Positions 7,077-15,814 are shown, counted from the stretch's first letter. The stretch: DNA of 43,007 nucleotides from Muribaculaceae bacterium (GCA_017964485.1 JAGCRW010000008.1:1-43007), one strand, 5' to 3'. Translations and numbers: made by a program. Notes: a model not told the origin generated them from the sequence alone.

Positions 7077-8678
7077 ATGAAGATAAAGATAAAAGCTCCG
7101 CTAGGAATCAGTGAAAAGGGACAATCGGCAGTACAGTGCAACTCGTTTTTCCCGCATCTCGCTTATGTGAACTCGAGCGACCATGTGTTTGTGCTCTGCG
7201 ATGGCGTTGCCGGCCATGCTCACAGCGAGGTGGCGAGTGCAGTGGTGGCTAAAGCCCTTGGCGAGTGGATGAACGCTAATGTTGACTTTTCGCAGCAGCT
7301 CACTGGCGTGACAGTGCGCCGCGCTGTTGTGCATGCCCAAGAGCAACTAGATGCCACCTACAGTCGCTATGAGCCGAGCCGTTACCCCATGGGCACAACC
7401 ATGGCGATGCTTGCCTTTGGCAACTTTGGTGTTGCGGCTGCCCACATAGGCAACAGCCGTGTCTATCACCTGCGTCCCTCGCGCCGCGAGACTCTATACC
7501 GCTCGCGCGACCACTCACTGGTCAACGACCTTTTTGTCGCCGGTCGTCTCACTCGTGCCGAGGCCGACGCATCGGCTAAAAAGAACGTGCTCACCCGCGC
7601 CATGCTCCCTGGTCCTTGTAACGCAGCGGTGCCCGACGTGGCATTTATCACCGACATCCAGGCGGGCGACTACTTCATTCTGTGCTGCGACGGCATCACA
7701 AGCGCTCTGAGCGACAAAAAACTCAAAGACGTGCTTTGCAGCAAGTTGAGCAATGCGCAGAAACTTGCGTCACTTAAGATGCTCACCAATTCTGTGCCAG
7801 CCAATCACAGCATACTGCTCATTGAGGTGGAGAGCGTTGAAGAAGAGGACGGCGACCACCTGCTCGTCAACACCGAGCGACTGATGTGCGACAAGATGGT
7901 GCGACGCAGCGTGATTCTCGCCCACAAGGAACCTGCAGTAATCACTCCACCGCCAGCTATAGTCACGCCTCCGCCAGCACCTGTATCGGCACTTGATGAA
8001 GGTGTTGAGACCATTGAGGCGCCAATAGAGCAAGAGCTGGCAGTCACTGCCCCCGTTGTCGAAAACCAACCGGCAGTCACCGCCACTCCCCCACCTGCAC
8101 CGGCACAGTCAGCGGCAAATAAAGACAAGTTGTTGAAACGCCTGCTGTGGATTGCAGTTGCCGCTTTGCTTTTTCTTGGCGCCATAACAGCGCTGTTGCT
8201 CTACAACAACAAAAAGGACAGCGATAAAGAGGTGTCTCAGGTAAGCCAAAGCGAGGAAAAGAGCGACCCCGATGTAATCGTCAGCAAAGACATACCCGTC
8301 AATGACGTGGTGCCAGAGGAGCCTTTAGAGCCGTTCGACAACACCGAGGGCGAACCTGCCACCGGCAGCAACGTGGCAGTGACACCTGCGCCTAGAGTAA
8401 GCAACATACCTCTGCCCACTGGCAGCAATGTGAAAGTGCCTCGAGTAAAGGAGGGCGATCCCTATCCCGATGCTTTCGACAACAAGAACGACTACAAGGA
8501 GCTTGACAGAGAAGTGCCCGAGACACCCGTTGTCAACAACGATGAGCCAAAGCAACCTGCACAGCCTGGTGGCGTGCCGCAACCTAAGAAAAAGGCAAGC
8601 AACGACCCAACCAAATCCAACCGTGGAATACCAGTGCCTCCGCCACCAACTAAGAGCCACAAAATAGAGACACCATAA
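7077..8678 (+). CDS. PP2C-type Ser/Thr phosphatase with transmembrane anchor and Pro-rich tail
   Basis: I chose the ATG at 7077 because the frame upstream (from 6999) encodes AT-rich non-conserved sequence. The 533-residue protein opens with a PPM/PP2C domain (about residues 10-250): VLCDGVAGH (metal ligand Asp42), MGTTMAML at 105, AHIGNSRVY at 122, DHSLVNDL at 145 and CCDGI with Asp205. The usual final DN motif reads AN (about 242-243), so one metal ligand may be missing. A Pro-rich linker (about 285-345) leads to one transmembrane helix at 355-377, then an acidic, Pro-rich tail on the other side of the membrane. It would dephosphorylate Ser/Thr-phosphoproteins. The membrane Ser/Thr kinase at 28492 is the only candidate opponent in the window. 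The stop is 2 nt before the next start, so the genes are coupled. Confidence 0.88.
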   Translation: MKIKIKAPLGISEKGQSAVQCNSFFPHLAYVNSSDHVFVLCDGVAGHAHSEVASAVVAKALGEWMNANVDFSQQLTGVTVRRAVVHAQEQLDATYSRYEPSRYPMGTTMAMLAFGNFGVAAAHIGNSRVYHLRPSRRETLYRSRDHSLVNDLFVAGRLTRAEADASAKKNVLTRAMLPGPCNAAVPDVAFITDIQAGDYFILCCDGITSALSDKKLKDVLCSKLSNAQKLASLKMLTNSVPANHSILLIEVESVEEEDGDHLLVNTERLMCDKMVRRSVILAHKEPAVITPPPAIVTPPPAPVSALDEGVETIEAPIEQELAVTAPVVENQPAVTATPPPAPAQSAANKDKLLKRLLWIAVAALLFLGAITALLLYNNKKDSDKEVSQVSQSEEKSDPDVIVSKDIPVNDVVPEEPLEPFDNTEGEPATGSNVAVTPAPRVSNIPLPTGSNVKVPRVKEGDPYPDAFDNKNDYKELDREVPETPVVNNDEPKQPAQPGGVPQPKKKASNDPTKSNRGIPVPPPPTKSHKIETP

Positions 8679-8680
8679 CA

Positions 8681-9451
8681 ATGCAAGACATCAACAACGG
8701 AATAATCAAGCTGGTATCTTCGCTGGCAGTGAAGAAATACCGCGACAAGGAAGGACTCTTTGTCGCCGAGGGATGGAAATGCGTGCGCGACACTTGGCGG
8801 GCGTTCAACTGCCGTTATCTGATCGCCACCAAGGCATGGTATGAGCAGCAGGGCACCGCCGAACATTACCCAAAACTAGTGCTCGCCCACAAGAGCCAAA
8901 TGGCGCGCATGTCGCAGTTCACCACGCCAAGCGACGTGATGGCGGTGTATGAGATTCCCGAAGTCAATTATACCGACGATGAGGTGCGCTCCGAGCTCAA
9001 CATCGTGCTCGACAATATCCAAGATCCAGGCAACCTAGGCACTATCATGCGTCTTGCTGACTGGTTTGGCATCAAGAACATTTTCGCCAGCAAATCGACA
9101 GTCGATGTCTATAACCACAAAGTGGTGCAGGCGACCATGGGCGCCATCAGCCGAGTGAAAGTGCATTACTGCGACCTTGACTTCTTCCTCGATGACTTTA
9201 GCGACATGCCCGTGATGGGCACATTCCTCGACGGAGAGAATATTTACAGCGCAAAATTGCCCGAGGGCGGAGCTTTCGTCATCTTCGGCAACGAAGGCCA
9301 AGGCATCAGCCCAAAGGTGTCAGAGCATGTGACTCAACGACTCCACATCCCTGCTATGCCCCGCAAAGGCGCCAAGAGCGAGAGCCTAAACGTAGGCATC
9401 GCCGCCGCTATCACAATAAGCGAGCTACGACGACAAAAATTAGTCAAATAA
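8681..9451 (+). CDS. TrmH/SpoU-family RNA 2'-O-ribose methyltransferase
   Basis: The 256-residue SPOUT enzyme has all three SpoU motifs: motif 1 at 111-130 (DNIQDPGNLGTIMR), motif 2 at 202-210 (FGNEGQGIS) and motif 3 at 233-246 (SESLNVGIAAAI). The N-terminal 95 residues form the substrate-binding domain typical of RlmB-like enzymes (L30e/L7Ae-like). It transfers methyl from S-adenosylmethionine to a ribose 2'-OH in rRNA or tRNA; the exact target cannot be read. It begins 2 nt after the phosphatase gene and is followed 9 nt later by a membrane-protein gene, so the three form one operon. Confidence 0.93.
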   Translation: MQDINNGIIKLVSSLAVKKYRDKEGLFVAEGWKCVRDTWRAFNCRYLIATKAWYEQQGTAEHYPKLVLAHKSQMARMSQFTTPSDVMAVYEIPEVNYTDDEVRSELNIVLDNIQDPGNLGTIMRLADWFGIKNIFASKSTVDVYNHKVVQATMGAISRVKVHYCDLDFFLDDFSDMPVMGTFLDGENIYSAKLPEGGAFVIFGNEGQGISPKVSEHVTQRLHIPAMPRKGAKSESLNVGIAAAITISELRRQKLVK

Positions 9452-9460
9452 TTTTTACTG

Positions 9461-9922
9461 ATGCCCCTACTTAACGTCTCTTTTGGAATTTTCGCTTTTA
9501 TGCCGCAAGGATGGCTTTTCATGTTGCTCATCATCTTGCTGGAGGCTTGCGTCATGAGCCGAGTGCTACTGAAAAAGTGGCTCGAAAGTGGCGTGTTTGT
9601 CTCGGCATTAGTGGCAAATGCCGTGAGTGGCATTGTGGGATTTGTAATTTCGATGATTCTTACTGGTGGATGGTGGCTTGTGATATGGTTCCCTTGGGTT
9701 TCATCTCATGAGGTGAACGTGCATAATCCCAAAGCAATATTGGGCTTGGTAATCTATTATTTTGTGGCTTTGATACTCTCTGTGCTCATAGAATGGGGGT
9801 TTAATCATCTTATCCTCAGAAAAAAATTTACCAAACGTAAAATTCTTATGGCGACACTCTTGGCCAATGCCACCAGTTATACTCTAGGTGCCGTGCTTAT
9901 AACACTGCTGTGTATACTATAA
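9461..9922 (+). CDS. Integral membrane protein of unknown function
   Basis: The 153-residue product is almost entirely hydrophobic, with about four transmembrane helices (roughly residues 8-32, 45-68, 88-112 and 128-150). A short loop contains WFPWVSSHEVNVHNP and a basic turn is LRKKFTKRK. I do not recognise a family. It is the last gene of the phosphatase/methyltransferase operon, 9 nt after the methyltransferase, and is closed by a strong terminator. Confidence 0.75.
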   Translation: MPLLNVSFGIFAFMPQGWLFMLLIILLEACVMSRVLLKKWLESGVFVSALVANAVSGIVGFVISMILTGGWWLVIWFPWVSSHEVNVHNPKAILGLVIYYFVALILSVLIEWGFNHLILRKKFTKRKILMATLLANATSYTLGAVLITLLCIL

Positions 9923-9950
9923 AGAAAAAGTGAAATTTGTGACATTATAA

Positions 9951-9989
9951 AATGAACCCCAAAAAAGTCGGAAACTTTTGGGGTTCATT
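9951..9989. terminator. Bidirectional terminator between convergent genes
   Basis: A perfect 14-bp inverted repeat (9951-9964 with 9976-9989) has A and T tracts inside and at the ends. It separates the membrane-protein gene (+) from the aminotransferase gene (-). Confidence 0.9.
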
Positions 9990-10014
9990 AATCTATTGTG
10001 TTCTAAAATTCACA

Positions 10015-11208
10015 TTAGCGATCTTTATAAGCTTCAAGTGCTTTCTCGAGGACGATGAGTGCGCGCTTGAGGTCTTCGATTTTTAGGACATAGGCCATGC
10101 GGACGATGTTCTTGCCCTCGCCTGGGGTGGCGTAGAAACCAGTAGCGGGAGCCATCATCACTGTCTCGCCCTCGTAGCTGAACTTCTCGAGGCACCAGCG
10201 GCAGAAGTCATCGCAGTCCTCAATGGGGAGCTTCACCATAGCGTAGAATGCACCTGTTGGCATGGGGCAGAACACGCCTGGAATCTTGTTCAAGCCCTCA
10301 ACGAGGCAGTTGCGGCGAGCGATATACTCGTCATAAACGCCCTGATGGTAGGCCTGTGGAGCTGCAAGCGATGCCTCAGCAACAACCTGTCCGAGCAATG
10401 GAGGACTCAAACGCGCCTGGGCGAATTTCATCACTGTAGTAAGCAATTCCTTGTTGCGGGTAATGAAAGCGCCGATGCGGACGCCGCACTCGCTGTAACG
10501 CTTCGACACTGAGTCGATAACAATGGCGTTGTCCTCAATGCCTTCAAGGTGTAGAGCGCTCAGGTAAGGCTTGTCGCTGTAACGGAACTCACGATATACC
10601 TCATCGCTGATAAGATAGAGGTCGTGTTTCTTAACCAAGTCGCGCAACTGCTTCAGCTCCTCATCAGAGTAGAGAGTGCCAGTAGGGTTGTTGGGATTGC
10701 AGATCATGATTGCACGGGTGCGATCGGTAATCAGCTTCTCAAACTCCTCAATCGAAGGCAGGGCGAAGCCGTTCTCGATTTGCGTGGTGATAGTGCGCAC
10801 CTTCACGCCCATCTCGCAGGCGAAGCCCATATAGTTGGCATACACTGGCTCAGGAACGATGAGTTCGTCGCCTGGATTGAAGCAAGCCAAGAAGGCAAAC
10901 TGCAGCGCCTCGCTACCACCGCAAGTGACGATGATGTTGCTGGCGTCGAGCTTGATGTCATAGCGGCCATAATAGCCCACGAGCTTGTCGAGGTAGCTCT
11001 GATAACCTTGCGAAGGAGAATACTCAAGCACCTTGCGGTCCACGTTCTTGAGAGCGTCAAGACCCTCTTGAGGTGTGGCGATATCGGGCTGGCCGATGTT
11101 GAGGTGATACACTTTGATACCTTTCTGCTTTGCTGCCACAGCAAATGGCGCAAGTTTGCGAATTGGCGATGCGGGCATGTCGATGCCGCGTTGTGAAATA
11201 ATAGGCAT
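10015..11208 (-). CDS. Class I/II PLP-dependent aminotransferase (aspartate aminotransferase-like)
   Basis: The 397-residue enzyme is a fold-type I aminotransferase. Visible landmarks are NIGQPDIATP (37-46), TCGGSEAL (95-102), NPNNPTG (171-177), the cofactor Asp and Tyr in SDEVY (201-205), the Schiff-base lysine in SVSKRYSECGVRIG (Lys236), and a C-terminal Arg region near RMAYVLK. Members of this subgroup are annotated as aspartate or aromatic aminotransferases; the amino donor cannot be decided from the sequence. It is a single-gene unit with its own consensus promoter at 11268-11299. Confidence 0.93.
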   Translation of the reverse strand: MPIISQRGIDMPASPIRKLAPFAVAAKQKGIKVYHLNIGQPDIATPQEGLDALKNVDRKVLEYSPSQGYQSYLDKLVGYYGRYDIKLDASNIIVTCGGSEALQFAFLACFNPGDELIVPEPVYANYMGFACEMGVKVRTITTQIENGFALPSIEEFEKLITDRTRAIMICNPNNPTGTLYSDEELKQLRDLVKKHDLYLISDEVYREFRYSDKPYLSALHLEGIEDNAIVIDSVSKRYSECGVRIGAFITRNKELLTTVMKFAQARLSPPLLGQVVAEASLAAPQAYHQGVYDEYIARRNCLVEGLNKIPGVFCPMPTGAFYAMVKLPIEDCDDFCRWCLEKFSYEGETVMMAPATGFYATPGEGKNIVRMAYVLKIEDLKRALIVLEKALEAYKDR

Positions 11209-11267
11209 AGTTGTTTTATAGTTTTTAGTATTTTAGTTTTTTAATTCTTCGTTTATAGATTTGCGGG

Positions 11268-11299
11268 CAAAGGTAGGCAAAAATCACCGACCCGCCAAA
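11268..11299 (-). promoter_or_regulatory. Bacteroidetes-type promoter of the aminotransferase gene
   Basis: On the minus strand TTTG (11296-11299), a 20-nt spacer and TACCTTTG (11268-11275). The start of transcription would be about 55 nt before the ATG. Confidence 0.8.
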
Positions 11300-11345
11300 A
11301 AATATTGCGGGTAATTGTTTAATAAAAAATATGGCGAGATATTTA

Positions 11346-11924
11346 TTACTCCTTAATGATCATCTTAAACTCGGCCTGCTTCTCTTTCATGAGTTTCAGC
11401 ACGTCGGCAGGCTTGCTGATGACCTGTGGGTGCAGATTCATGCCGCCGTTGTCCTTAGGCCACTGCTTGAGTTCGGGGTCTACCTTGATGACCTTGTCGT
11501 TCTCGAAGTAGAAGCGGTATTCTTTCTTGGTGCCTCCTTCATCTCGCACGAGCAGGGCAAACATGGGGTCTCCCTCCATCGCGTCCCATAGGAACTCCCA
11601 ATACCACTTGTGCATACCCATAGCGTAGGTAACAGTGCTGGTGGCGAAGTAGAGCAGGCTGCACATTGAGCCGTCGGCGCTATACTGCTCCTGAGTGAAA
11701 TAATACTTGTCATGCACCTCGCGCATCCCCGAGCCAGGCATGTTCTGAGCCACATTAACGCTGATTTCGTTAAAAGGCTGATCGCCGTATGGCTTGTTAT
11801 TCATCATCTCCAACCTGTCGGCGTAGGCCTGACGAATTTGAGCCATGCGCTTACTGTTCTGCGCACTGAGTACCGAAGCAGTGGCGAGCACTGCGAGCAT
11901 GATGAGTGTGAGTCGTAGTTTCAT
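11346..11924 (-). CDS. Small secreted protein of unknown function
   Basis: The 192-residue product has a standard signal peptide ending VLSAQ (cleavage near residue 22). The mature part begins with a short Met/Arg/Gln-rich helix and then a mixed, probably beta-rich domain with several Tyr and Trp residues (MHKWYWEFLWDAM, YRFYFENDKVI), ending in a Lys-rich helix. I recognise no family. Similar short periplasmic proteins are common in Bacteroidales. It is monocistronic, with a consensus promoter at 11959-11989. Confidence 0.75.
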   Translation of the reverse strand: MKLRLTLIMLAVLATASVLSAQNSKRMAQIRQAYADRLEMMNNKPYGDQPFNEISVNVAQNMPGSGMREVHDKYYFTQEQYSADGSMCSLLYFATSTVTYAMGMHKWYWEFLWDAMEGDPMFALLVRDEGGTKKEYRFYFENDKVIKVDPELKQWPKDNGGMNLHPQVISKPADVLKLMKEKQAEFKMIIKE

Positions 11925-11958
11925 AATAGTTATTAGTTAGTTATTAGTATATGATTTA

Positions 11959-11989
11959 CAAAGATAGGCATAATTTTCAATACCGCAAA
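11959..11989 (-). promoter_or_regulatory. Bacteroidetes-type promoter of the small secreted protein gene
   Basis: On the minus strand TTTG (11986-11989), 19 nt, then TATCTTTG (11959-11966); the gene begins about 35 nt downstream. Confidence 0.82.
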
Positions 11990-12020
11990 AAATGAGACTA
12001 TAAAATGAAGAAGGCGTGTC

Positions 12021-12061
12021 AAAAAAAGCGGTTATCGTACCAAAAAGCACGGTAACCGCTT
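12021..12061 (-). terminator. Intrinsic terminator of the acetyltransferase gene
   Basis: A 13-bp stem with one G-U pair (12026-12038 with 12049-12061) is followed on the minus strand by seven T residues (12021-12027). It lies 24 bp after the acetyltransferase stop. Confidence 0.88.
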
Positions 12062-12084
12062 CTGTGTGCAAAAGACGGCAAGAC

Positions 12085-12732
12085 TTATTCTTCAATGGCT
12101 CTTATCAGTTGCAAGTCGCCACTTGACAAGGCTTCAAAATTGGACTCTATCTTTTCAATATCCCAATCCCACCATTTAAGGTGTAAAAGGTATTCTATCA
12201 GTTCGTCATCGAAGCGTTTCTTGACAACACGGCAAGGATTACCAACCGCTATGCTGTATGGCGGAATATCTTTAGCCACCACTGAATTTGCACCGATAAT
12301 TGCGCCGTCTCCGATATGAACACCAGGCATGATTGTCACATTCTGACCAATCCAAACATCATTGCCAATGATTGTGTCTCCTTTCAACGGCAGTTCATCT
12401 TTGACGGGCGCGATGGCACTACCCCAATCACCACCCATCACGTAGAATGGGTAAGTTGAAACACCGTTCATACGGTGATTGGCACCATTCATAACAAACT
12501 CAATGCCTTTTGCTATGGCGCAAAATTTGCCAATAATCAGTTTGTCGCCAATAAAGTCGTAGAAGTGAGTGACGTGCTTCTCAAATTGGTCTGCACCATC
12601 CACATCATCGTAATAGGTGTAGTCACCGATAATGATATTCGGATTCTTCACCACATTCTTGATGAAGCAGAGACTTGGGATTTTCGGATTTGGAAAAGCC
12701 AAGTTGGGATTCGGTCTGTTGGTAATCTTCAT
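12085..12732 (-). CDS. Hexapeptide-repeat acetyltransferase of the Vat/CatB (xenobiotic) class
   Basis: From the ATG at 12732 the protein has 215 residues. A TTG at 12759 would give nine more, but it lies inside the predicted -7 box. The left-handed beta-helix core is visible as [10 protein letters not shown] (37-46), [27 protein letters not shown] with the family's catalytic His86, then [31 protein letters not shown] and the closing [11 protein letters not shown]. This pattern belongs to xenobiotic acetyltransferases, which include Vat streptogramin A and CatB chloramphenicol acetyltransferases. They transfer acetyl from acetyl-CoA to a hydroxyl. Many chromosomal members have no proven resistance role, so activity on an antibiotic is uncertain. 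Confidence 0.88.
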   Translation of the reverse strand: MKITNRPNPNLAFPNPKIPSLCFIKNVVKNPNIIIGDYTYYDDVDGADQFEKHVTHFYDFIGDKLIIGKFCAIAKGIEFVMNGANHRMNGVSTYPFYVMGGDWGSAIAPVKDELPLKGDTIIGNDVWIGQNVTIMPGVHIGDGAIIGANSVVAKDIPPYSIAVGNPCRVVKKRFDDELIEYLLHLKWWDWDIEKIESNFEALSSGDLQLIRAIEE

Positions 12733-12756
12733 AACAATAATGTCTCTAACAATCTG

Positions 12757-12764
12757 CAAAGGTA
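12757..12764 (-). promoter_or_regulatory. Possible -7 element of the acetyltransferase gene
   Basis: TACCTTTG on the minus strand fits the -7 consensus about 25 nt before the ATG. No good TTTG is found at the expected distance upstream, so only half the promoter is convincing. Confidence 0.5.
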
Positions 12765-12936
12765 AGTATTATTCCGCTACGTCCATTTATTCTTTGGGGG
12801 ACATATTATACATCAGCCGTTGAATTTCTTACAATCGCAAAATTAAGCATTATTTCAATATAATCCACAAGTCAATCCAAAAAAATGAAAAATAGTTCGC
12901 CAATGAATGGACCTCTGATTCTGTCTTGTAAATTAT

Positions 12937-13749
12937 TCATTCCTCATTATTTTGTTCATTTACCATCTTTTCAAATCCCTCCATAATATTAAGCAGATCC
13001 TTAGACAAATAATGCTCAAATCTGATGGCGAGAGCCTCATCTTCTTGCGTGTTCTTTACAGCATAAATGGAGCATGCTATCGCAGCAATCGTATCGGAGT
13101 CACCACCTATAGACACAGCGTTACGGGCACAATCTTCCAAAGAGTCACTCTCAAGGAAAGCGATAATGGCTTCGGGAACACTTCCTTGACAGCTGACATC
13201 AAATCTATAATGAGGACGAATCTCATCAAGAGTCCTGTCAAGATTGTAGCCATACTTTCGTGGAATCACATCTCTAATCTCCATTTTTGCAGCTTCAATA
13301 TCGGTCGCTTTGCGGCAAATATATACACATTCGGCAACAGCCATCGCACCTTTTACTCCTTCAGGATGATTATGGGTTACATTGGCAGTTATTCTTGCCA
13401 ACTCCAATGCTTCCTCTAAGGAGTCGGCATAAAGAGAAACAGGACTTACACGCATTGCCGAACCGTTACCCCAACTGTCATAGGGTTGGGGATTCTCCAT
13501 CATGAGCCACGCCCTGAATCGGCCGCCATAACCTGCGTTATAATGCCTTCGGCCCAACATCTGCATACACTGCACCAAATGGTTCGCACTGTGAGAAGGG
13601 TCTTCAATGAGCCACTTCGCTACCGCAAGCGTCATAACGCTGTCGTCGGTGTAACGAGTGCCTCTACTCTCCAACGGAAAATCCTTGGTCTTTACATTGT
13701 GCCACTCATAGGCACTTCCTACTATATCTCCAAATACTGCTCCCAACAT
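12937..13749 (-). CDS. ADP-ribosylglycohydrolase family protein
   Basis: The 270-residue protein matches the ADP-ribosyl-glycohydrolase (ARH/DraG) family. The N-terminus LGAVFGDIVGSAYEW is followed by TDDSVMTLAVA near residue 34, whose Asp residues hold the magnesium ions, then GNGSAMRVSPV, THNHPEGVKGA and a C-terminal SIGGDSDTIAAIA carrying the other metal ligands. All key acidic residues are present, so it is probably active. Family members remove ADP-ribose from proteins, nucleic acids or small molecules. No ADP-ribosyltransferase is visible nearby, so the substrate is unknown. It has its own promoter at 13795-13826 and is divergent from radA. Confidence 0.92.
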   Translation of the reverse strand: MLGAVFGDIVGSAYEWHNVKTKDFPLESRGTRYTDDSVMTLAVAKWLIEDPSHSANHLVQCMQMLGRRHYNAGYGGRFRAWLMMENPQPYDSWGNGSAMRVSPVSLYADSLEEALELARITANVTHNHPEGVKGAMAVAECVYICRKATDIEAAKMEIRDVIPRKYGYNLDRTLDEIRPHYRFDVSCQGSVPEAIIAFLESDSLEDCARNAVSIGGDSDTIAAIACSIYAVKNTQEDEALAIRFEHYLSKDLLNIMEGFEKMVNEQNNEE

Positions 13750-13794
13750 ATTACTTTTTCTCTATCATTTATCATAAACATCTTAATCTTCTAC

Positions 13795-13826
13795 AAAGTT
13801 ATAAATTTTTTTTCAATTCACCAAAA
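13795..13826 (-). promoter_or_regulatory. Bacteroidetes-type promoter of the ADP-ribosylglycohydrolase gene
   Basis: On the minus strand TTTG (13823-13826), 20 nt and TAACTTTG (13795-13802), about 45 nt before the start codon. Confidence 0.8.
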
Positions 13827-13860
13827 TATTTGCGTAAAAACTACACAAAGGGTTGATTTT

Positions 13861-13892
13861 TTTGCTTTGTTGCAATCTTTTCATTACCTTTG
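13861..13892 (+). promoter_or_regulatory. Bacteroidetes-type promoter of radA
   Basis: TTTG (13861-13864), a 20-nt spacer and TACCTTTG (13885-13892). The predicted start of transcription is only about 12 nt before the radA ATG at 13912, which rules out the longer upstream frame. Confidence 0.82.
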
Positions 13893-13911
13893 TGGCATAA
13901 AAGTAATCGTT

Positions 13912-15300
13912 ATGGCAAAGAAGACTACAAAAACGACATATTTCTGCAAAAACTGTGGGGCTGAGTCGCCTAAATGGATTGGCAAGTGCCCAACATGCGG
14001 AGAGTGGAACACCTATATCGAGGAGCCTGTGGTGCCTAAGTCAAGCAAAGGTGTGCTCTTTGGCACTGACGACAACGGCCACCGCAAAAGTGCCGTGCCA
14101 GTGAAAATCAACGACATCAAGGCAGAGCAGCTGCCACGCATCAAGTTGCCCAGTGGCGAGCTCAACCGCGTGCTTGGCGGCGGACTGGTTCCAGGAAGCA
14201 TTGTGCTTATTGGTGGCGAACCAGGCATTGGAAAGAGCACGCTGGTGCTGCAGAATGTGCTGCGCATACGCTCACGCAAGGTGCTGTATGTTAGCGGTGA
14301 GGAGAGTCCGCAGCAGCTGCGCATGCGTGCCGACCGCATAGCCGGCAGCGACCAGGACTGCGAGTGCTACATCGTGTGCGAGACATCGCTCTCGAGCATC
14401 TTTACCAGCATCAAGGAGAGCGCCCCTGACCTCGTGATTATCGACTCCATCCAGACCATCGCCAGCGATGAGCTCGACAGCGCGGCAGGCAGCGTGAGCC
14501 AGGTGCGTGAGTGCGCCGCCGCTTTCCTGCGCTATGCCAAAACAAGTGGCGTGCCAGTAATTCTAATTGGCCACATTAATAAAGAGGGCACCATCGCTGG
14601 TCCCAAGGTACTGGAGCACATCGTTGATGCCGTATTGCAGTTTGAGGGCGATAGCCACTACATGTACCGCATCTTGCGCTCCATCAAGAACCGCTTTGGC
14701 TCCACGAGCGAGATGGGCATCTATGAGATGCGCGAGACAGGTCTGCGCGAGGTCACCAACCCCAGCGAGATGCTGCTCTCGGCAATGGACCAAGACCTCT
14801 CGGGCACTGCGATTGGAGTGACCATCGACGGCGCGCGTCCATTCCTCATCGAGGTGCAGGCGCTGGTGAGCACAGCAGCCTACGGCACCGCACAGCGCTC
14901 GGTCACTGGTTTTGACCAGCGACGCATGAACATGCTGCTTGCAGTGCTTGAAAAGCGTGTGGGATTTAAATTAGCTCAAAAAGACGTCTTCCTCAACATC
15001 GCTGGCGGACTCAAAGTCAACGATCCCGCCCTCGACTTGGCAGTGATATGCGCCATCCTCTCCTCTAACGTAGATATCGCTATCCAGAAGGGCGTATGCT
15101 TCTCGGCTGAGGTAGGTCTGAGCGGCGAGTTGCGCCAAATCACCCGTATCGAGCAACGCATTGCCGAAGCCGAAAAACTCGGTTTCAACACCATAATCAT
15201 CCCCCGCAACAACCTCAAAGGCGTATCAACAAAAGACCTAAAAATCAAAATTGTAGAAGCCTCTAAGGTAGAGGAAGCGTTTCAATATCTTTTTGGGTAA
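13912..15300 (+). CDS. radA: DNA repair protein RadA (Sms)
   Basis: The start is the ATG at 13912, giving 462 residues, the usual RadA length. The longer open frame from 13486 runs antisense through the ADP-ribosylglycohydrolase gene. The product has the N-terminal zinc finger (Cys12, 15, 26, 29), a RecA-like ATPase core with Walker A GEPGIGKST at 102-110, the RadA-specific KNRFG motif near 259, and a C-terminal Lon-protease-like domain from about 300. RadA is a branch-migration helicase acting on recombination intermediates. The gene stands alone. Confidence 0.97.
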   Translation: MAKKTTKTTYFCKNCGAESPKWIGKCPTCGEWNTYIEEPVVPKSSKGVLFGTDDNGHRKSAVPVKINDIKAEQLPRIKLPSGELNRVLGGGLVPGSIVLIGGEPGIGKSTLVLQNVLRIRSRKVLYVSGEESPQQLRMRADRIAGSDQDCECYIVCETSLSSIFTSIKESAPDLVIIDSIQTIASDELDSAAGSVSQVRECAAAFLRYAKTSGVPVILIGHINKEGTIAGPKVLEHIVDAVLQFEGDSHYMYRILRSIKNRFGSTSEMGIYEMRETGLREVTNPSEMLLSAMDQDLSGTAIGVTIDGARPFLIEVQALVSTAAYGTAQRSVTGFDQRRMNMLLAVLEKRVGFKLAQKDVFLNIAGGLKVNDPALDLAVICAILSSNVDIAIQKGVCFSAEVGLSGELRQITRIEQRIAEAEKLGFNTIIIPRNNLKGVSTKDLKIKIVEASKVEEAFQYLFG

Positions 15301-15517
15301 GTAAAAGATAAAGACTCTTTGACTAAGAATATATTCCCAGGTTTAATGTTAATGAAGGTTAAAGTCAAATTTTTAATTAAACCGATTGCATAAATTTGAG
15401 TCTTAGTATCGAATAATAAATCTAGCTTCAAACTTTTTTTAGTTTGTAATTAACTTTTTCGTAATAAAACAATATAAGTTCTGTTGCAGTGATTGCACCA
15501 TAAGAACGTAAGAAAAG

Positions 15518-15547
15518 ACTCCGAGCGACGACGCTTGGAGTTTTTTT
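15518..15547 (+). terminator. Intrinsic terminator
   Basis: A 10-bp stem with one G-U pair (15518-15527 with 15532-15541), a 4-nt loop and seven or more T residues on the plus strand. It could serve radA or a small RNA encoded just upstream. Confidence 0.85.
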
Positions 15548-15698
15548 CTTGCCCTGGACAGTGCAAAGTGAACGATTATCATCAACAACTAACGAAGCAA
15601 TCTCACAACATGATTCCGCAAGCCGTCAACAGTGAACCATTACCCCAAAAAATGCAAAGGTTTGCACTTCCCTATATTAATAATATATAGTGTTTTAG

Positions 15699-15729
15699 TT
15701 GAATATTAGAGATTTATTATCTACTTTTG
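15699..15729 (+). promoter_or_regulatory. Bacteroidetes-type promoter of the dockerin/SusE-F-like gene
   Basis: TACTTTTG at 15722-15729 fits the -7 consensus; GTTG ends at 15701, 20 nt upstream, as a one-mismatch -33 element. The leader would be about 80 nt. Confidence 0.65.
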
Positions 15730-15814
15730 CAGTTACAAATAAAGCCCTTATCCATTGCGATAGGGCAAGAGACAAACCTTTTTTATTAACTTAAACTTTA
15801 CAATCATTCTTTTT

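Larger units (their letters stand above)
15301..15814. other. 514-bp intergenic region: AT-rich stretch, terminator, promoter and leader
   Basis: The first 200 bp are AT-rich with no credible coding frame. A terminator at 15518-15547 lies 217 bp after radA, far for a radA terminator, so a small RNA may lie in between. The rest holds the promoter (15699-15729) and a roughly 80-nt leader for the dockerin gene, with a small hairpin (GCCCT...AGGGC) around 15745-15768. Confidence 0.5.

Noticed and set aside
13486-13911. N-terminal extension of radA
   Set aside because: It runs antisense through the ADP-ribosylglycohydrolase gene and upstream of the radA promoter; the zinc finger follows the ATG at 13912.
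15493-15690. Open frame of 65 codons between radA and the dockerin gene
   Set aside because: It runs across a strong terminator and has no conserved features.
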